This document shows positions 1 through 9,449 of a DNA stretch of 64,000 nt, piece by piece. The stretch spans positions 23,835,628-23,899,627 of the forward strand of contig NC_084897.1 in assembly GCF_958979055.1 (NCBI RefSeq), given 5' to 3'. Source of the DNA: Alnus glutinosa. Its lineage: Eukaryota; Streptophyta; Magnoliopsida; Fagales; Betulaceae. The position numbers were made by a program, and so were the translations under genes. Position 1 is the first letter of the stretch. Every line of letters begins with the position of its first letter. Under the pieces are notes generated by a model. It was not told the origin of the DNA, did not search any database, and was given only the letters and a program-made list of their open reading frames with translations.

Positions 1-181
1 GGATAGTTAAAAATTACAAAACGGAATCAGCCCAAAACTATTGATAGATTCAATTCAGAACGATGATATAAAGAGTGCTTACACAGATTTAAAGCGAAAT
101 GAGACTCAAAATCAAGCATGTAATCAACTACAAAAATACATAAAATTAACCTATAATGGATAATTGATGGGTTACCAAAGA
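1..181 (-). repeat. 3' flank of ZRK-A, derived from Aux/IAA leader sequence
   Basis: This stretch resembles the 5'-leader/intron region of the Aux/IAA genes (about 22,480-22,590 and 37,330-37,440). It shares blocks such as ACGGAATCA, TATAGATTCAA and ATCAACTACAAAAATA in the same order. It lies just downstream, in minus-strand sense, of the ZRK pseudogene at 1332-2320 and is split from it by a hAT element. The same arrangement recurs 3' of the other ZRK copies, so it marks the boundary of the amplified Aux/IAA-ZRK unit. Confidence 0.55.
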
Positions 182-189
182 ACTTGAAT

Positions 190-1300
190 TAGGGTGTACA
201 AACAGAGCGGTTATAACCGTTTTAAAACTGCTAACCGCTTATAATCGCTAACCGCTTTTAAAAGTGGTTATAAATAACCGCTAACCGCCTAGGCTGATTC
301 GGTTAGCGGTTATAGGGTTTGAGAAAAGCGGTTAATAACCGCTAACTGCTTTTATATATATATAATAAAATAAAAAACCCGGAACAAGGGGCTTCGTTTT
401 GCTATACATATATAAGCATATTTAAGGGTTAGGGTTAATCATTTCAACATTTCTCCTCACCTCTCTCACATTTTTGCCGTTCACCCACGACGCCCAACGC
501 CCGAGCCTCTGCCTCTCATCTCCCTCCACTCTTCCAGCACCGTTGAGACCTCTCTGGCTTACGACCATCTCGTCTCCGCCACTGCTAGCTAGTAGCTACA
601 CTGTTAGCTTCTCCCGAATCTCCACTATTTCTCAGTTTTTTTAATGTCATGTACTCTTAGCCTTCTTCCCTGTGCGCTTCTATTACCAAGCTTGTAGATC
701 CAAACCCATACCCATTTTCTTTGTGACATTTTTTTTTTTTTGCAAAATAAATGATTTTTTTTCTCCTTCCCGTGGTCTTTAGATTTTTGTCTCCCATTCC
801 TCAATATGAGAATAGTGAAAGTCTTCTTTCTTTTTTTTTTTTTCTTTTGGTTTTGTCCTTATTTTTTGATATTACGAAGTTTTCATCTTCATTGTTTTGA
901 TGATTTCTGTATGCGTTTCTTTTGACGATTTGTTCCTATTTGTGAATGTAAAATTGATATGATTAAATGGAACTTTGAGAGACCCATCTGCTAGAAGTTA
1001 AAAAAATTCACCATTTTATCAGTTTCTGGATGTATGTGTCAAGATCTGTAGAATATGTGAAATTGATATGATTAAATTGAATTAAAATCGGCACAATAGT
1101 GGCCAAAATCGGCTCAAAAGAAGCAAAAATTGGCCCAAAAATGGTCCAAACCCAGCCCAAAAACACGGTTCAAAACCGTCCCATAGCCCAACTAAAAAGC
1201 AGTTATATAACCGTCGGTTATTCGGTCAATAACCGCCTCCGCCTAGGCGGTTAGCGGTTTTTGCCAATAACTGCCGGTTATAACCGCTTGTACACCCCTA
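190..1300. mobile_element. Non-autonomous hAT-type DNA transposon (about 1.1 kb)
   Basis: The ends are inverted: TAGGGTGTACAAACAGAGCG on the left, and a right end that reads TAGGGGTGTACAAGCGG on the other strand. It is flanked by an 8-bp target duplication, acttgaat (182-189) and acttagat (1301-1308), with two mismatches. Subterminal zones (200-350 and 1190-1300) are packed with copies of the motif AACCGCT/AGCGGTT, as expected for hAT transposase binding regions. The related ZRK fragment at about 5,306 has a single aacttagatg at the matching place, an empty site that supports insertion here. The interior (430-720) has a CT-rich stretch that may be captured host sequence. I saw no transposase coding. 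Confidence 0.8.
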
Positions 1301-1331
1301 ACTTAGATGACGGACCACGTGAGAAAAGTAA

Positions 1332-2320
1332 TTAAGCAACGAACCTCTCGATCCGTTTGAGCTCTTTTGTAACATCAACCATAGTTGGACTTTTTACCAA
1401 ATCATAATCTACACTTATGATGGCAAGCTCAAGTACGGCTTGCAATTGTTGTTGCGCGTTGGCTCTTCCTTCCGCTGCTAGGATTGCGGGATCCACAATC
1501 AGATTCAAATTCATAGCACGGTTTCTCAAGTAATCTTGTTAAGTTCATATCTTCAACATCTTTATTTAGCTGCCAAGAAGAACGTCCGGTCAAAAGTTCT
1601 AATAAAACTCTACCAAAGCTAAAAACATCAGTTTTCTCTGTTACCCTGCTCGTGGCAAAATAGATGGGGCACACGTACCCGATAGTGTACTCCTGTAACT
1701 CAACTTTCACGTCGGTTTCACCCTCGAGGACCGACACGGAAAGTGAAAAATCACATAATTTGGGAACATCGAGTCGGTCTAAGAAGATATTTCGCAATTT
1801 TATGCCTATGGATGATGGGTCTAGAGAATGCAGTGTAGAGATATGCAATTGCATGAGCAATCTGCCTTGCAATCCTTAGTCTGCTTTGCCATGCCATAGG
1901 CTGACATTGTTGTCGAGCTCCGTTGGAATCGAAGGCAAAAATTCGATCGCTGAGGGTTCCATTCTCAGCAGATTCATAAACCAAAGTGGGAATTTGAGTC
2001 TCGAGACAGCACCCAACCAGCTTTACAACATTCTTGCGAGCGCTAGCCTTTGCAGAAATAGCTATGTCGGTGAAGGCCATGTCCGGCACTGCGGCGTCTT
2101 CTTTATACTCCTTGATGAAAATAGTTCGGTCATCAAAGGAACCCTTATACCAATTATACAACGTTTCATTGTTTACAACAAGGCAATGATCAAAGCCATT
2201 CGTTGCTTGGCTAAGCTCTTGATAGGAGAAGGTGCGGATTGGAATAGGCCTGCCATTACATGCGCGAACCAGCTCCTCCAGTACTTTGCTTCCATTCTCT
2301 AGAAACGCTATTTTTCTCTC
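1332..2320 (-). pseudogene. ZRK-A: frameshifted ZED1-related pseudokinase (RLCK-XII)
   Basis: Degenerate relative of the ZRK family, whose intact members are kinase-fold adaptors for the NLR ZAR1. Reading minus strand, homology runs from an N-terminal KIAFLENGSKVLEELV segment, through a beta-3 lysine (IFIKEY) and the VKLVGCCLET block, to the C-terminal TMVDVTKELKRIERFVA. A frameshift lies right after IIHR, near 1785-1795, so the catalytic HRD loop is destroyed. The following frame carries NIFLDRLDVPKLCDFSLSVS. A second frameshift near 1530 returns the reading frame to RNRAMNLNLIVDPAIL. Upstream, the frame meets a TGA before any ATG, next to an A-rich tract. Sequence is more diverged from the other five copies than they are from one another, so this is probably an old branch of the cluster. 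The broken state is clear; the residual function is presumably none. Confidence 0.85.
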
Positions 2321-2960
2321 TTTTTTTGGTCATTCTTGACAAAAATCCTCTCTCTTTGATCTCCATTTCCCCCACTGATTGAATGTGCACGAAATTCGTC
2401 GAAACTAAGCGGAGCGTTCCTAATCATTGCTATGTGTTGGCCTTTATTGGACTTTTTGGAGGATTAACGGCCATTGATTGGGAAACAATCTATGCGTAAT
2501 GGCTTTTTCTTTTGGACACAATCTACGCGTAAAGGCTTGAAAGCAGCTTTTATTGACAAAGATATTAAACGCAACTTTCTCAACGACCACTTGCATTCAG
2601 TATTTAGACAACATTAAATTGTCTGCTGGATCTACATTGGAGTTTGGAATAACTATAACATTTGAATCATAGCCATTTAGTGCCACAGAAAATTAAACTA
2701 CAAAAATTGTACTCGACTATCCAAAAAAAAAAAAAATTGCTAATTCCTAAACTTAATTAGATTTGGGGCTTCCTAAAACAAGCAATTACCCTTTTTGATA
2801 AATAGTTGGACTATCCAATTTTTATTTGGTCAAATAAATTCTATAAGTGATATCTCACAATCACCTGTTCGAATTCTTTCAAATTCGGTCAGATAATTTG
2901 ATAGGATTATGATCCTCCAATGCCCCCATCAACCATTCCTGATAATGCATTTTCGTTTCT
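2321..2960 (-). repeat. ZRK upstream module, copy 1 of 3
   Basis: Upstream (minus-sense) flank of ZRK-A. It begins with a CATTCTTGACAAAAATCCTC block and is followed by a stretch shared nearly base for base with 7640-8280 and 28063-28720. Only here is it still joined to a long ZRK coding region. At the other two sites it is detached and abuts other debris. It probably held the promoter and 5' UTR of the ancestral ZRK-A type gene. The outer part (about 2800-2930) contains a dispersed MITE-like repeat described separately. Confidence 0.6.
2800..2930. repeat. Dispersed MITE-like repeat
   Basis: A block with the series TTGGACTATCCAATTTTTATT, then ATAAGTGATATCTCACAATCACCTG, then GGATTATGATCCTCC. 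It recurs at about 8150-8265, 28550-28675, in inverted orientation at 39600-39720, and as an inverted pair at 45535-45730. The three left-hand copies sit inside duplicated ZRK upstream modules, but the two right-hand ones are independent, so this is a mobile or once-mobile short repeat. Confidence 0.5.
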
Positions 2961-3195
2961 TCTTTTTTTAAACGAAGCTCTAAACACTAAAATGATATCA
3001 AATTCAACTGAATAATTAACTTTTGTTCTTCATCTTTTAAAAAGATAGAGATAATTAAAAATTACAAAAAAGGAAACAACTAGATTCAAATCAAACTCAG
3101 ACAGAATGAAGATGTCAATGGTACACAGACTTAGATTTCAAGCAAAATAGGCTCAAAATCAATTATAACATCAACAAATCAAGTGAGAAAAAAAA

Positions 3196-4210
3196 TCATG
3201 CGATGGACCTTTCAATCTGCCTGAGTTTTTTGATAACATCCACCATCGTCGGCCTTATCTCTGGATAGTACTCTGTGCATGTTAGAGCAAGGTCCAACAC
3301 AGCTTGCAATTGCGGCTCCAAACTAGCTCCTCCTTCCTCCTTCAGAATTGCAGGATCCACAATCTCATTTAGAGCACGGTTTCTCAAAGAATCCATCAAC
3401 TTCTCATGGTCTTCAAGAGGATTATTCCTCAACATGTCAATGTTTTTAGAAGCTAATGTATGTAGACCATAATAATCCTGTCCAGTTAAAATTTGTAATA
3501 GAACCATACTAAAGCTATAGACATCAGTTTTCTCTGTTATCGTGTTCGTATTCAAATAGCTAGGGCACAAGAAACCCAAAGTCCCGATCACGTGATCAGT
3601 TACCACATGAATTTCACCCTCTGGAATTGAAATGCAAAGTGAAAAATCTGCAAGTTTGGGAACATCATGCTGGTCTAAGAATATATTTCTCGACGTTATA
3701 TTCGTATGGATGATGGGTCTGGAGAATGTTGTGTTGAGATATACAGTTACATGAGCAATCTGTCTTATGATTTTTAACCTGCTTTGCCACACCATGGGCG
3801 TACCTTGTCATTTAGAGATAAAAATTCGATCGGCAAGGACTCCATTTTGAGCATATTCATACACTATAGTCGGAATCGAAGTCTCGAGACAACATCCTAC
3901 CAGTTTTAGAACATTTTTGTGAGTGCTTGTCTTTGCAGAAATAGCTATATCCGTTAGGGCCCAGTCCTTTGCGGAGGACATCTTTCTATTATAACTCTTA
4001 ATGAAAAGTATTCGGCCTTCAAAAGAACCCTTGGACATTTGAAACCCCGAGTCTTCATGTAGAATTAGGCGATGATCAAAGTCATTGGTTGCCAAGATGA
4101 GCTGTTGATAAGAGAAGGTACGGATGGGGATAGGCCTGCCATTACAAGAGGCAACCAGCTTCACCAATACAAGCCCTCCATTATCTAGAAATGCTCTCTT
4201 TCTCTCTCTC
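3196..4210 (-). pseudogene. ZRK-B: ZED1-related pseudokinase with one in-frame stop and no start
   Basis: Nearly full-length ZRK coding sequence. The N-terminal half reads ...RAFLDNGGLVLVKLVASC through the FIKSYN lysine and the KLVGCCLETSIPTIVYEYAQ block. The C-terminal half starts at MVWQSRLKI and ends RPTMVDVIKKLRQIERSIA. The halves are in one frame, separated only by TGA at 3808-3810. The sister copy ZRK-E has CGA (Arg) here, so a single CpG-type transition explains the stop. The start is gone: CRAGR joins directly to ERKRAF, so the stretch holding the conserved MLLKKLNIAA start has been deleted, probably between GAGAGA tracts. The catalytic loop reads IIHTNITSRN instead of HRD, and DFS stands for DFG. 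Closest relative is 28953-30041, with which it shares the NIDM..N.LE.HEKL.DSLRNRALNEI segment. Confidence 0.85.
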
Positions 4211-4505
4211 CCCGCTCTGCAAAATTTCCCCTCGCGTCCGCAAAAGTAAATTAAGGTTGATTTCGTGGAAAGTAAGGCGGAGTCTTCCTCATCAACTCGT
4301 TAACCCATTAAAACCAGCAATTTCAGTCTCACCAACAATTGACAAATGCTCCCCTGACCCCCTCTCTTGTCCACGAAAGTAGAAGGAAATTTCGTGGATA
4401 TTTGATGTTTAGACTTTAGCACCACCTTGTTGGGTCCCACTAATATGACTTTAAATTAAGAGAAATGCTAGACGCACTGCATCTTACTCCCATCTTCATA
4501 CACCC

Positions 4506-4527
4506 TGACGTGGCATTTGCCACGTCA
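4506..4527. promoter_or_regulatory. Palindrome of two inverted ACGT-core (bZIP-type) boxes
   Basis: TGACGTGGCA and its exact reverse complement TGCCACGTCA are separated by TT. Each arm contains TGACGTGG, a hybrid C-box/G-box that plant bZIP factors are known to bind. It lies about 300 bp upstream of the ZRK-B pseudogene. It may be a cis element, or simply part of a MITE, because a second inverted repeat lies 115 bp away. Confidence 0.35.
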
Positions 4528-4641
4528 GATTTCCACTATTCCTGACTCTGAGTCTACATTTTGGATTCAGATCCACGACAAGAAATTGCGGTGGTAGCTC
4601 TTTTTAAAATATAAGCAGTGAGATACATCTAACGGCTTAAA

Positions 4642-4673
4642 ACATGCCACCTATTAAAAAATATGTGGCATGT
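4642..4673. repeat. Inverted repeat ACATGCCAC / GTGGCATGT
   Basis: Perfect 9-bp arms around a 14-bp A/T-rich loop. Together with the palindrome at 4506-4527 it may form the core of a small foldback element, though I could not define clear ends or a target duplication. Confidence 0.35.
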
Positions 4674-5329
4674 TACTGACATAAGCAGGTAAAAAAAAAA
4701 AAAGTTCCTTTCACTTAACAGCCAGCTCGTCTTGTCAAAACTTTTTTTATTTCTCTCCACTACTGGTTCGACTACCAGTCACTATCCCTCCTCATCAACG
4801 ATTTCGTCCCAGCTTCAAGACCGATTGGATCGCCAAGGATTGCATGAACATCACCACCAGTGCACAGTTTGAAGCCATAGAGATGCGAAAATGAAGCACT
4901 TTGGGCGTCTGAAGCAAAAATGGAGTCTTTGGACAAATGTGGAAATGGAGCCCAAATCTTCTCTTTCTTCTTCTTTTTCTTTTTTTATTTTTTATTTTTT
5001 ATTATTATTATTATTTATTTATTATTTTTTTAAGAATTTCATTAAGGTTTCGAACTATTGACCTATTTGACTTAAGGATACTGAACTTCAAAACGCCTAA
5101 AATTAGAGTATCTAATTTTTCAAACGTCTCAATAACAGGCACTCCGTTTGGATCAACTGCATAATTAACTTGTGTTTTCTTAATTTTCTCAGCCACCAAA
5201 CAAATTAGCAGAAAGAATCAGATTTCAAGCTAAGCGAGGCTCAAAATCAAGAATATGATCAACTATTAAAAAATATAAATTCACCCATGATATACAGAGG
5301 AACTTAGATGGGCCAAGTGAGAAAATAAT

Positions 5330-5640
5330 CTTGCGATGAATTTCTCAATCCACCTGATTTCTTTTGTAACATCAATCATATTTGGCCTTAACTCCAAATT
5401 CTCGTCTATACACATGGGAACAAGCTGCAACACAGAGTTTAAGAGTTGCTCTACACCAATTCCTCCTTCCTCTGCCAAGATTAGAGGATCCACAATTTTA
5501 TTTATAGCATTGTTTCTTATGCGATGTACTAAGCTCCAGTGAATGGGAGTCGTTCGGAACATTTACTTAGAACACTATCTTGTTAAAAGACCTAATACAA
5601 GTTTACCAAAGCTATAGACGTCAGTCTCCTGCCCGTAATA
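5330..5640 (-). pseudogene. ZRK C-terminal fragment, copy 1
   Basis: A C-lobe remnant of a ZRK, from a damaged subdomain IX (YAITG.., then a shifted frame equivalent to ETDVYSFGKLVLGLL) to IVDPLILAEEGGIGVEQLL and RPNMIDVTKEIRWIEKFIA. The usual TGA after the final Ala has become AGA, so the frame runs on to 5281. A stop and a frameshift lie between the subdomain IX piece and MFRTTP. It pairs closely with the fragment at 11935-12300, and both differ from the longer copies (VEQLLNSVLQLVPMCIDEN), so they descend from a distinct ZRK subtype that no longer has a full-length member here. Confidence 0.75.
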
Positions 5641-5689
5641 GCATAAGTATAACAAGAAGCTCACCTTAGGATTGATGTTACCAAAACTC

Positions 5690-5910
5690 CATTAACCCAA
5701 GTTTTTTAAGATTATCAACCTTAAGATTGCCATTAAAATAAAGCTAAAATAATATCGCACTTTGGCAAAATAGTTGGACATCTTCCAAGAGCAGTTGATA
5801 GTGTTTGATGTGTAGACTCTGTTCTCAAATAGAGAGCACCATTCATGTTCACCTTCACAGAAAGACCATCAGGACTTTGTTTTCCACAAATGAACTTTTT
5901 CAGTTATCTT
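5690..5910 (-). pseudogene. Aux/IAA relic: intron end and exon-2 remnant
   Basis: Minus-strand sequence between about 5772 and 5905 matches part of exon 2 of the intact Aux/IAA gene: remnants of [19 protein letters not shown], the [13 protein letters not shown] block, and then the exon end near TTTCACC. Flanking sequence at 5725-5770 matches the adjacent intron (GCCATTA..AAAGCTAAAA). Small indels have destroyed the frame. The degron-coding start of the exon is missing. It lies between a ZRK fragment and the flank of ZRK-C, the position expected from the Aux/IAA-ZRK repeat unit. Confidence 0.65.
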
Positions 5911-5989
5911 TATATCCTATTGTATACTATATAATAATTACCATAACCTTTATTAAGCACCCAAAAAAGAAAACATAGATGCCATTAAA

Positions 5990-6295
5990 CATTATCATAT
6001 TCTACCCAATGTACCCAATATGAAAGTTTATAACAAAGACAACAAATAGGCTTTAAAACAGAAACATCAAACAAAAATGAAGCTCTAAACACTAAAATGA
6101 TATCAAATTCAAGTGCATAATTAACTTTTTTTTTCTTCTTCTTTTAAAAAGATAGAGATAATTGAAAATTACAAAAACGGAATCAACTAGATTCAAGTCA
6201 AACTCAGACAGAATGAAGATGTCAATAGTACACAGACTTAGATTTCAAGCGAAATAGGCTCAAAATCAATTATAAAATCAACTAATCAATTGAGA
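5990..6295 (-). repeat. 3' flank of ZRK-C, Aux/IAA-leader-derived
   Basis: Shares an ordered series of blocks (AATATGAAAGTT, AAGACAACAAA, CTAAACACTAAAATGATATCAAATTCAA, then AAAGATAGAGATAATTGAAAATTACAAAAACGGAATCAAC) with the flank of ZRK-D (13500-13780), and of ZRK-B and ZRK-E in part. It also matches the Aux/IAA leader region near 22,100-22,590 and 36,950-37,440. It probably supplies the 3' UTR of ZRK-C. Confidence 0.55.
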
Positions 6296-6301
6296 AAAGA
6301 A

Positions 6302-7339
6302 TCATGCGATGAACCTCTCAATCCGCCTGAATTCTTTCGTAACATCCACCATCATCGGCCTTATCTCTGGATCTTCCTCTATGCATGTGAGACTAAGCTG
6401 CCGCACAGCTTGCAATTGCTGCTCCAAACCAGCTCCTCCTTCCTCTGCCAGGATTGCAGGATCCACAATCTCATTTATAGCACGGTTACTCAAGTGAACT
6501 TCCAAAGTCTGATCTTCATTTTCTCGAAGAGATTCAAGTGGATGCTGTCCAATTAAAAGCTGTAATAGAACCATACCGAAGCTATAGACATCAGTTTTCT
6601 CTGTTATCCTATTTGTCGAATAATAGCTAGGGCATAAGAAACCCACAGTCCCCCGCACTACATCTTCCACGTGAGTTTCACCCTCAGGAATTGAAATAGA
6701 AAGTGAAAAATCTGTAAGTTTGGGAACATCATGCTGGTCTAATAAGATATTTCGGGGTCTTATATCTCTATGGATGATGGGTTTGGAGAAGGCAGTGTGG
6801 AGATACGCAATTGCATGAGCAATCTGTCTTGCAATCTTTAACCTGCTCCGCCACAACATGGGCTTACCTTGTCGTCGAGAGATACTAATTCTATCGAAAA
6901 GGACTCCATTTTGAGCATATTCAAACACTAAACTCGAAATTGAAGTCTCGAGACAGCATCCTACCAGTTTTAGAATATTCTTGTGAGCGGTCGTCTTTGC
7001 AGAAATACCCATATCCATTAGGGCCAAGTCCTTGTCAGATAGACCACGATCAGCATACAAGCCATACATCTTAATGGAAAGTATTCGGCCTTCAAAAGAA
7101 CCCTTGTACATTGTATACGTCAGATTTACATGTAGAATGAGGCGATGATCAAAGTTATTGGTTGCCAAGACAAGCTGTTGATAGGAGAAGGTACGGATGG
7201 GAATAGGCCTGCCATTGCAAGAGGCAACCAGCTTCTCCAATACAAGCCCTCCATTCTCTAGAAATGCTCTCTTTCTCTCTCTGTTTTTCCGGCCATGATC
7301 TACAAGAGCAGCAGCAATATTCAGCTTCTTCAATAGCAT
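6302..7339 (-). CDS. ZRK-C: intact ZED1-related pseudokinase (RLCK-XII), 345 aa
   Basis: Single-exon, uninterrupted. ZRK proteins in Arabidopsis are cytoplasmic pseudokinase adaptors that bind the LRR region of the NLR ZAR1 and sense or bait modified kinases; the same role here is inferred. Start chosen at MLLKKLNIAA because that methionine is conserved in ZRK-D and ZRK-E. An in-frame ATG 16 codons upstream (7387, MACRAGRQ) is the alternative. Counting from the upstream ATG, the beta-3 lysine is K106 (LSIKMYG), the glycine loop is degenerate (no GxGxxG), HRD is at 206-208 and is intact, DFG is replaced by DFS (226-228), and the APE region reads CPSYYSTN. The C-lobe ends RPMMVDVTKEFRRIERFIA. 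Length fits the family (about 330-350 aa). Neighbours are the ZRK-B pseudogene downstream and detached ZRK debris upstream. Confidence 0.9.
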   Translation of the reverse strand: MLLKKLNIAAALVDHGRKNRERKRAFLENGGLVLEKLVASCNGRPIPIRTFSYQQLVLATNNFDHRLILHVNLTYTMYKGSFEGRILSIKMYGLYADRGLSDKDLALMDMGISAKTTAHKNILKLVGCCLETSISSLVFEYAQNGVLFDRISISRRQGKPMLWRSRLKIARQIAHAIAYLHTAFSKPIIHRDIRPRNILLDQHDVPKLTDFSLSISIPEGETHVEDVVRGTVGFLCPSYYSTNRITEKTDVYSFGMVLLQLLIGQHPLESLRENEDQTLEVHLSNRAINEIVDPAILAEEGGAGLEQQLQAVRQLSLTCIEEDPEIRPMMVDVTKEFRRIERFIA

Positions 7340-7640
7340 GCTTCCCTGTCGATCTCGATCTCTCTGTCTCCCCGCTCTGCAGGCCATGGCTTGAAATTAA
7401 GTGGCCTAACTCTCCTTGCGTCCGCAAAAGTCAATGAAAGTTGATTTCGTGGAAAGTAGGCGGTGCCTTCTTGGCCTCATCAACGCGTTAACCAGTTAAA
7501 ACGAGGAAATTCAGTTCTCACTAACAATTAGCAATTACTCCCTCTCTTGTCCACCAAAGTAGAAGGAAATTTCGTGGAAATTTGGAGTACTTTAGCACCA
7601 CCGTGTTGGGTCATTTTCTCTATTTTTTCTCTCCTTTTTC
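7340..7640 (-). promoter_or_regulatory. 5' flank / likely promoter and leader of ZRK-C
   Basis: Conserved with the 5' flanks of ZRK-B, D and E: TGCGTCCGCAAAAGT, TTTCGTGGAAAGTAGGCGG, and CTAACAATTA are in the same order. Conservation ends near 7610, where the sequence switches to the ZRK-A-type upstream module (CATTCTTGACAAAAATCCTC). No clear TATA box was identified. The call as promoter is positional only. Confidence 0.4.
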
Positions 7641-8280
7641 GGTCATTCTTGACAAAAATCCTCTCCTTTTGATCTCCATCTCCCCCACTGATTGAATGTG
7701 CACGAAATTGGTCGAAACTAAGCGGAGCGTCCCTCATCATTGCTACGTGTTGGCCTTTATTGGACTTTTTGGAGGATCAACGGCCATTGATTGGGAAACA
7801 ATCTAACGCGTAATGACCTTTTTCTTTTGGACCCAATCTACGCGTAAAGGCTTGGACGCAGGTTTTATTGACGAAGATATTAAACGCAACTTTCTCAACG
7901 ACCACTTCCATTCAGTATTTAGACAACACATTAAATTGTCTGGTGGATCTACATTGGAGTTTGGAAGAACTATAACATCTTAATCATAGCCATTTAGTGC
8001 CACAGAAAATTAAACTACAAAAATTGTACTCGGCTACTCAAAAAAAAAAAGAAAAAAAGAAAACAAATTTTCTAATTCCTGGACTTGATTAGATCTTGGG
8101 CTTTCTAAAACAAGCAATTACCCTTTTTTGATAAGGGGTTAAACAGTCGAATTTTTATTCAGTTAGATGGATCTCATAAGTGGTATCTTACAATCATCTG
8201 TCTGAATTCTCTCAAATTTAGTCAGATAATTTGATAGGATTATGATCCTCCAATGCCACCCATCAACCATTCTTGATAAT
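7640..8280 (-). repeat. ZRK upstream module, copy 2 of 3
   Basis: Nearly the same as 2330-2960 and 28063-28720, including the TTGGCCTTTATTGGACTTTTTGGAGGATCAACG region, the ACGCGTAAAGGCTTG block and the MITE-like repeat at 8150-8265. Here it is not attached to ZRK coding sequence. It is left over from another ZRK-A-type copy whose coding part is lost. Confidence 0.6.
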
Positions 8281-8587
8281 GCATTTTCTTTTTCTTTTTC
8301 TTTTTTTTTTTTTTAAAAAAAAAGAAAAAAGAAAAAAGAAAAAAGAAGAAGCTAAAATTGATATAAAAATTTTTTTAAAAAAAAGAAGCTAAAATTGATT
8401 TAAAAATCTTCTATGGCTATATATCTGCACCCACGGTAGCCTGGTTGAGCCTTGAATGTCTCCCTAAATAATAGAGAAAGTACAATTACTTATTGAGACC
8501 ATTAGCTATAATGCATGAAATTCCAAAGAAGTTAAGGTTCTTCTGTTCTTCATATACGATGCTCTTGTTACTATTTAGCTATTATAC

Positions 8588-8656
<69 letters not shown>

Positions 8657-8790
8657 AGATCACATTGATAGAAAGTGATGAAGATGATCTTCAGTCTCAA
8701 ATTAGGCTAGAACAATTTCGCATAAAAAATAAAACAAAAGGGTTAAGTATGGTTAATATGATAAAAAGCTGTAACTTCATCGAACTAAAA
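8280..8790. repeat. Low-complexity spacer with (AT)n microsatellite
   Basis: 8285-8345 is a T-rich run followed by an A-rich run that could fold back on itself. 8591-8650 is an uninterrupted AT dinucleotide repeat of about 60 bp, likely length-polymorphic. No gene seen. Confidence 0.8.
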
Positions 8791-9045
8791 ATAAAGCACA
8801 AAATATGAAGACAGAAGCAAAAATTTGTGGCGCAACCAAAACAAGATATGCATGATCAGAACATGAACTATATAATCCAACCCAGACCATCCTCTCATTT
8901 TGTTCATTCGCACATAACACCTCCCTCCACTTAATTTACTCACCCGCTTGAATTTCACACATTGAACTTGGCAACCACAAAGCAATCAAGAGTTTCAAAG
9001 ACTAGCTATTCCTATTCCTGGATTTCTCCATGGCCCTGGGAGCTA
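8790..9045 (-). pseudogene. Aux/IAA relic: 3' UTR and last exon
   Basis: The minus strand at 9002-9042 encodes [13 protein letters not shown] then TAG, matching the last coding exon of the intact Aux/IAA gene ([12 protein letters not shown]). It is preceded by an AG acceptor that has decayed to AATAG. 8870-9000 matches the 3' UTR (CATCCT.TCATTTTGTTCATTC, CACCCGCTTGAATTTC, ACAAAGCAATCAAGAGTTTC). The upstream exon 4 is absent nearby. Confidence 0.7.
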
Positions 9046-9449
9046 TTGCAATTAATGTAATTAGTACTGATAATTACACGGCATTAACTTATGGATGGAA
9101 TACATGTCATAGTGATATAATGGCACCAATCCTAAGGTTTCAAATCCTTAAAAAGGCAAAATATGTTTATTCTGAAAGTAAATCTAGCTTGTCATTTTTC
9201 ATTTCAACATTCTTTCTTCTTCTGTGCAATAGTTCAAATGTGGGAAGTGGAAATACTAGCTCAGCCTGCAAGTAAATTAGAAAGAACGCTAAGTTCTTCA
9301 ATTTCATAGTCTGGGTCACCTCATATCCACTGAGCAAGAGATATAAATAAGTAGAACTGCCATTAATTACTGAACACCATACGATTTCTGTTGTTTTTCA
9401 ATGGCATACTGCCATTAACATAAAGCTAAAATAATCTCACGATGGGCAA

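Larger units (their letters stand above)
4211..5280. other. Intergenic: ZRK-B 5' flank, palindromes, AT-rich tract
   Basis: From 4211 to about 4440 the sequence resembles the 5' flanks of ZRK-C, D and E (GCAAAAGTAAATTAAGG, then TTTCGTGGAAAGTA). From 4440 to 4720 it carries two strong inverted repeats, listed separately. From 4975 to 5035 it is almost pure A/T. Sequence from 5160 on resumes the Aux/IAA-leader-type flank that precedes the next ZRK fragment. I see no gene. Confidence 0.5.

Noticed and set aside
1664-2302. Plus-strand open frames opposite the ZRK copies (also at 3275, 6309, 29003, 29032)
   Set aside because: They lie antisense to strongly conserved kinase-fold sequence and move with it between copies; shadows of the ZRK frames.
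8591-8650. Possible origin or regulatory element at the long AT repeat
   Set aside because: Simple dinucleotide microsatellite with no further motif.
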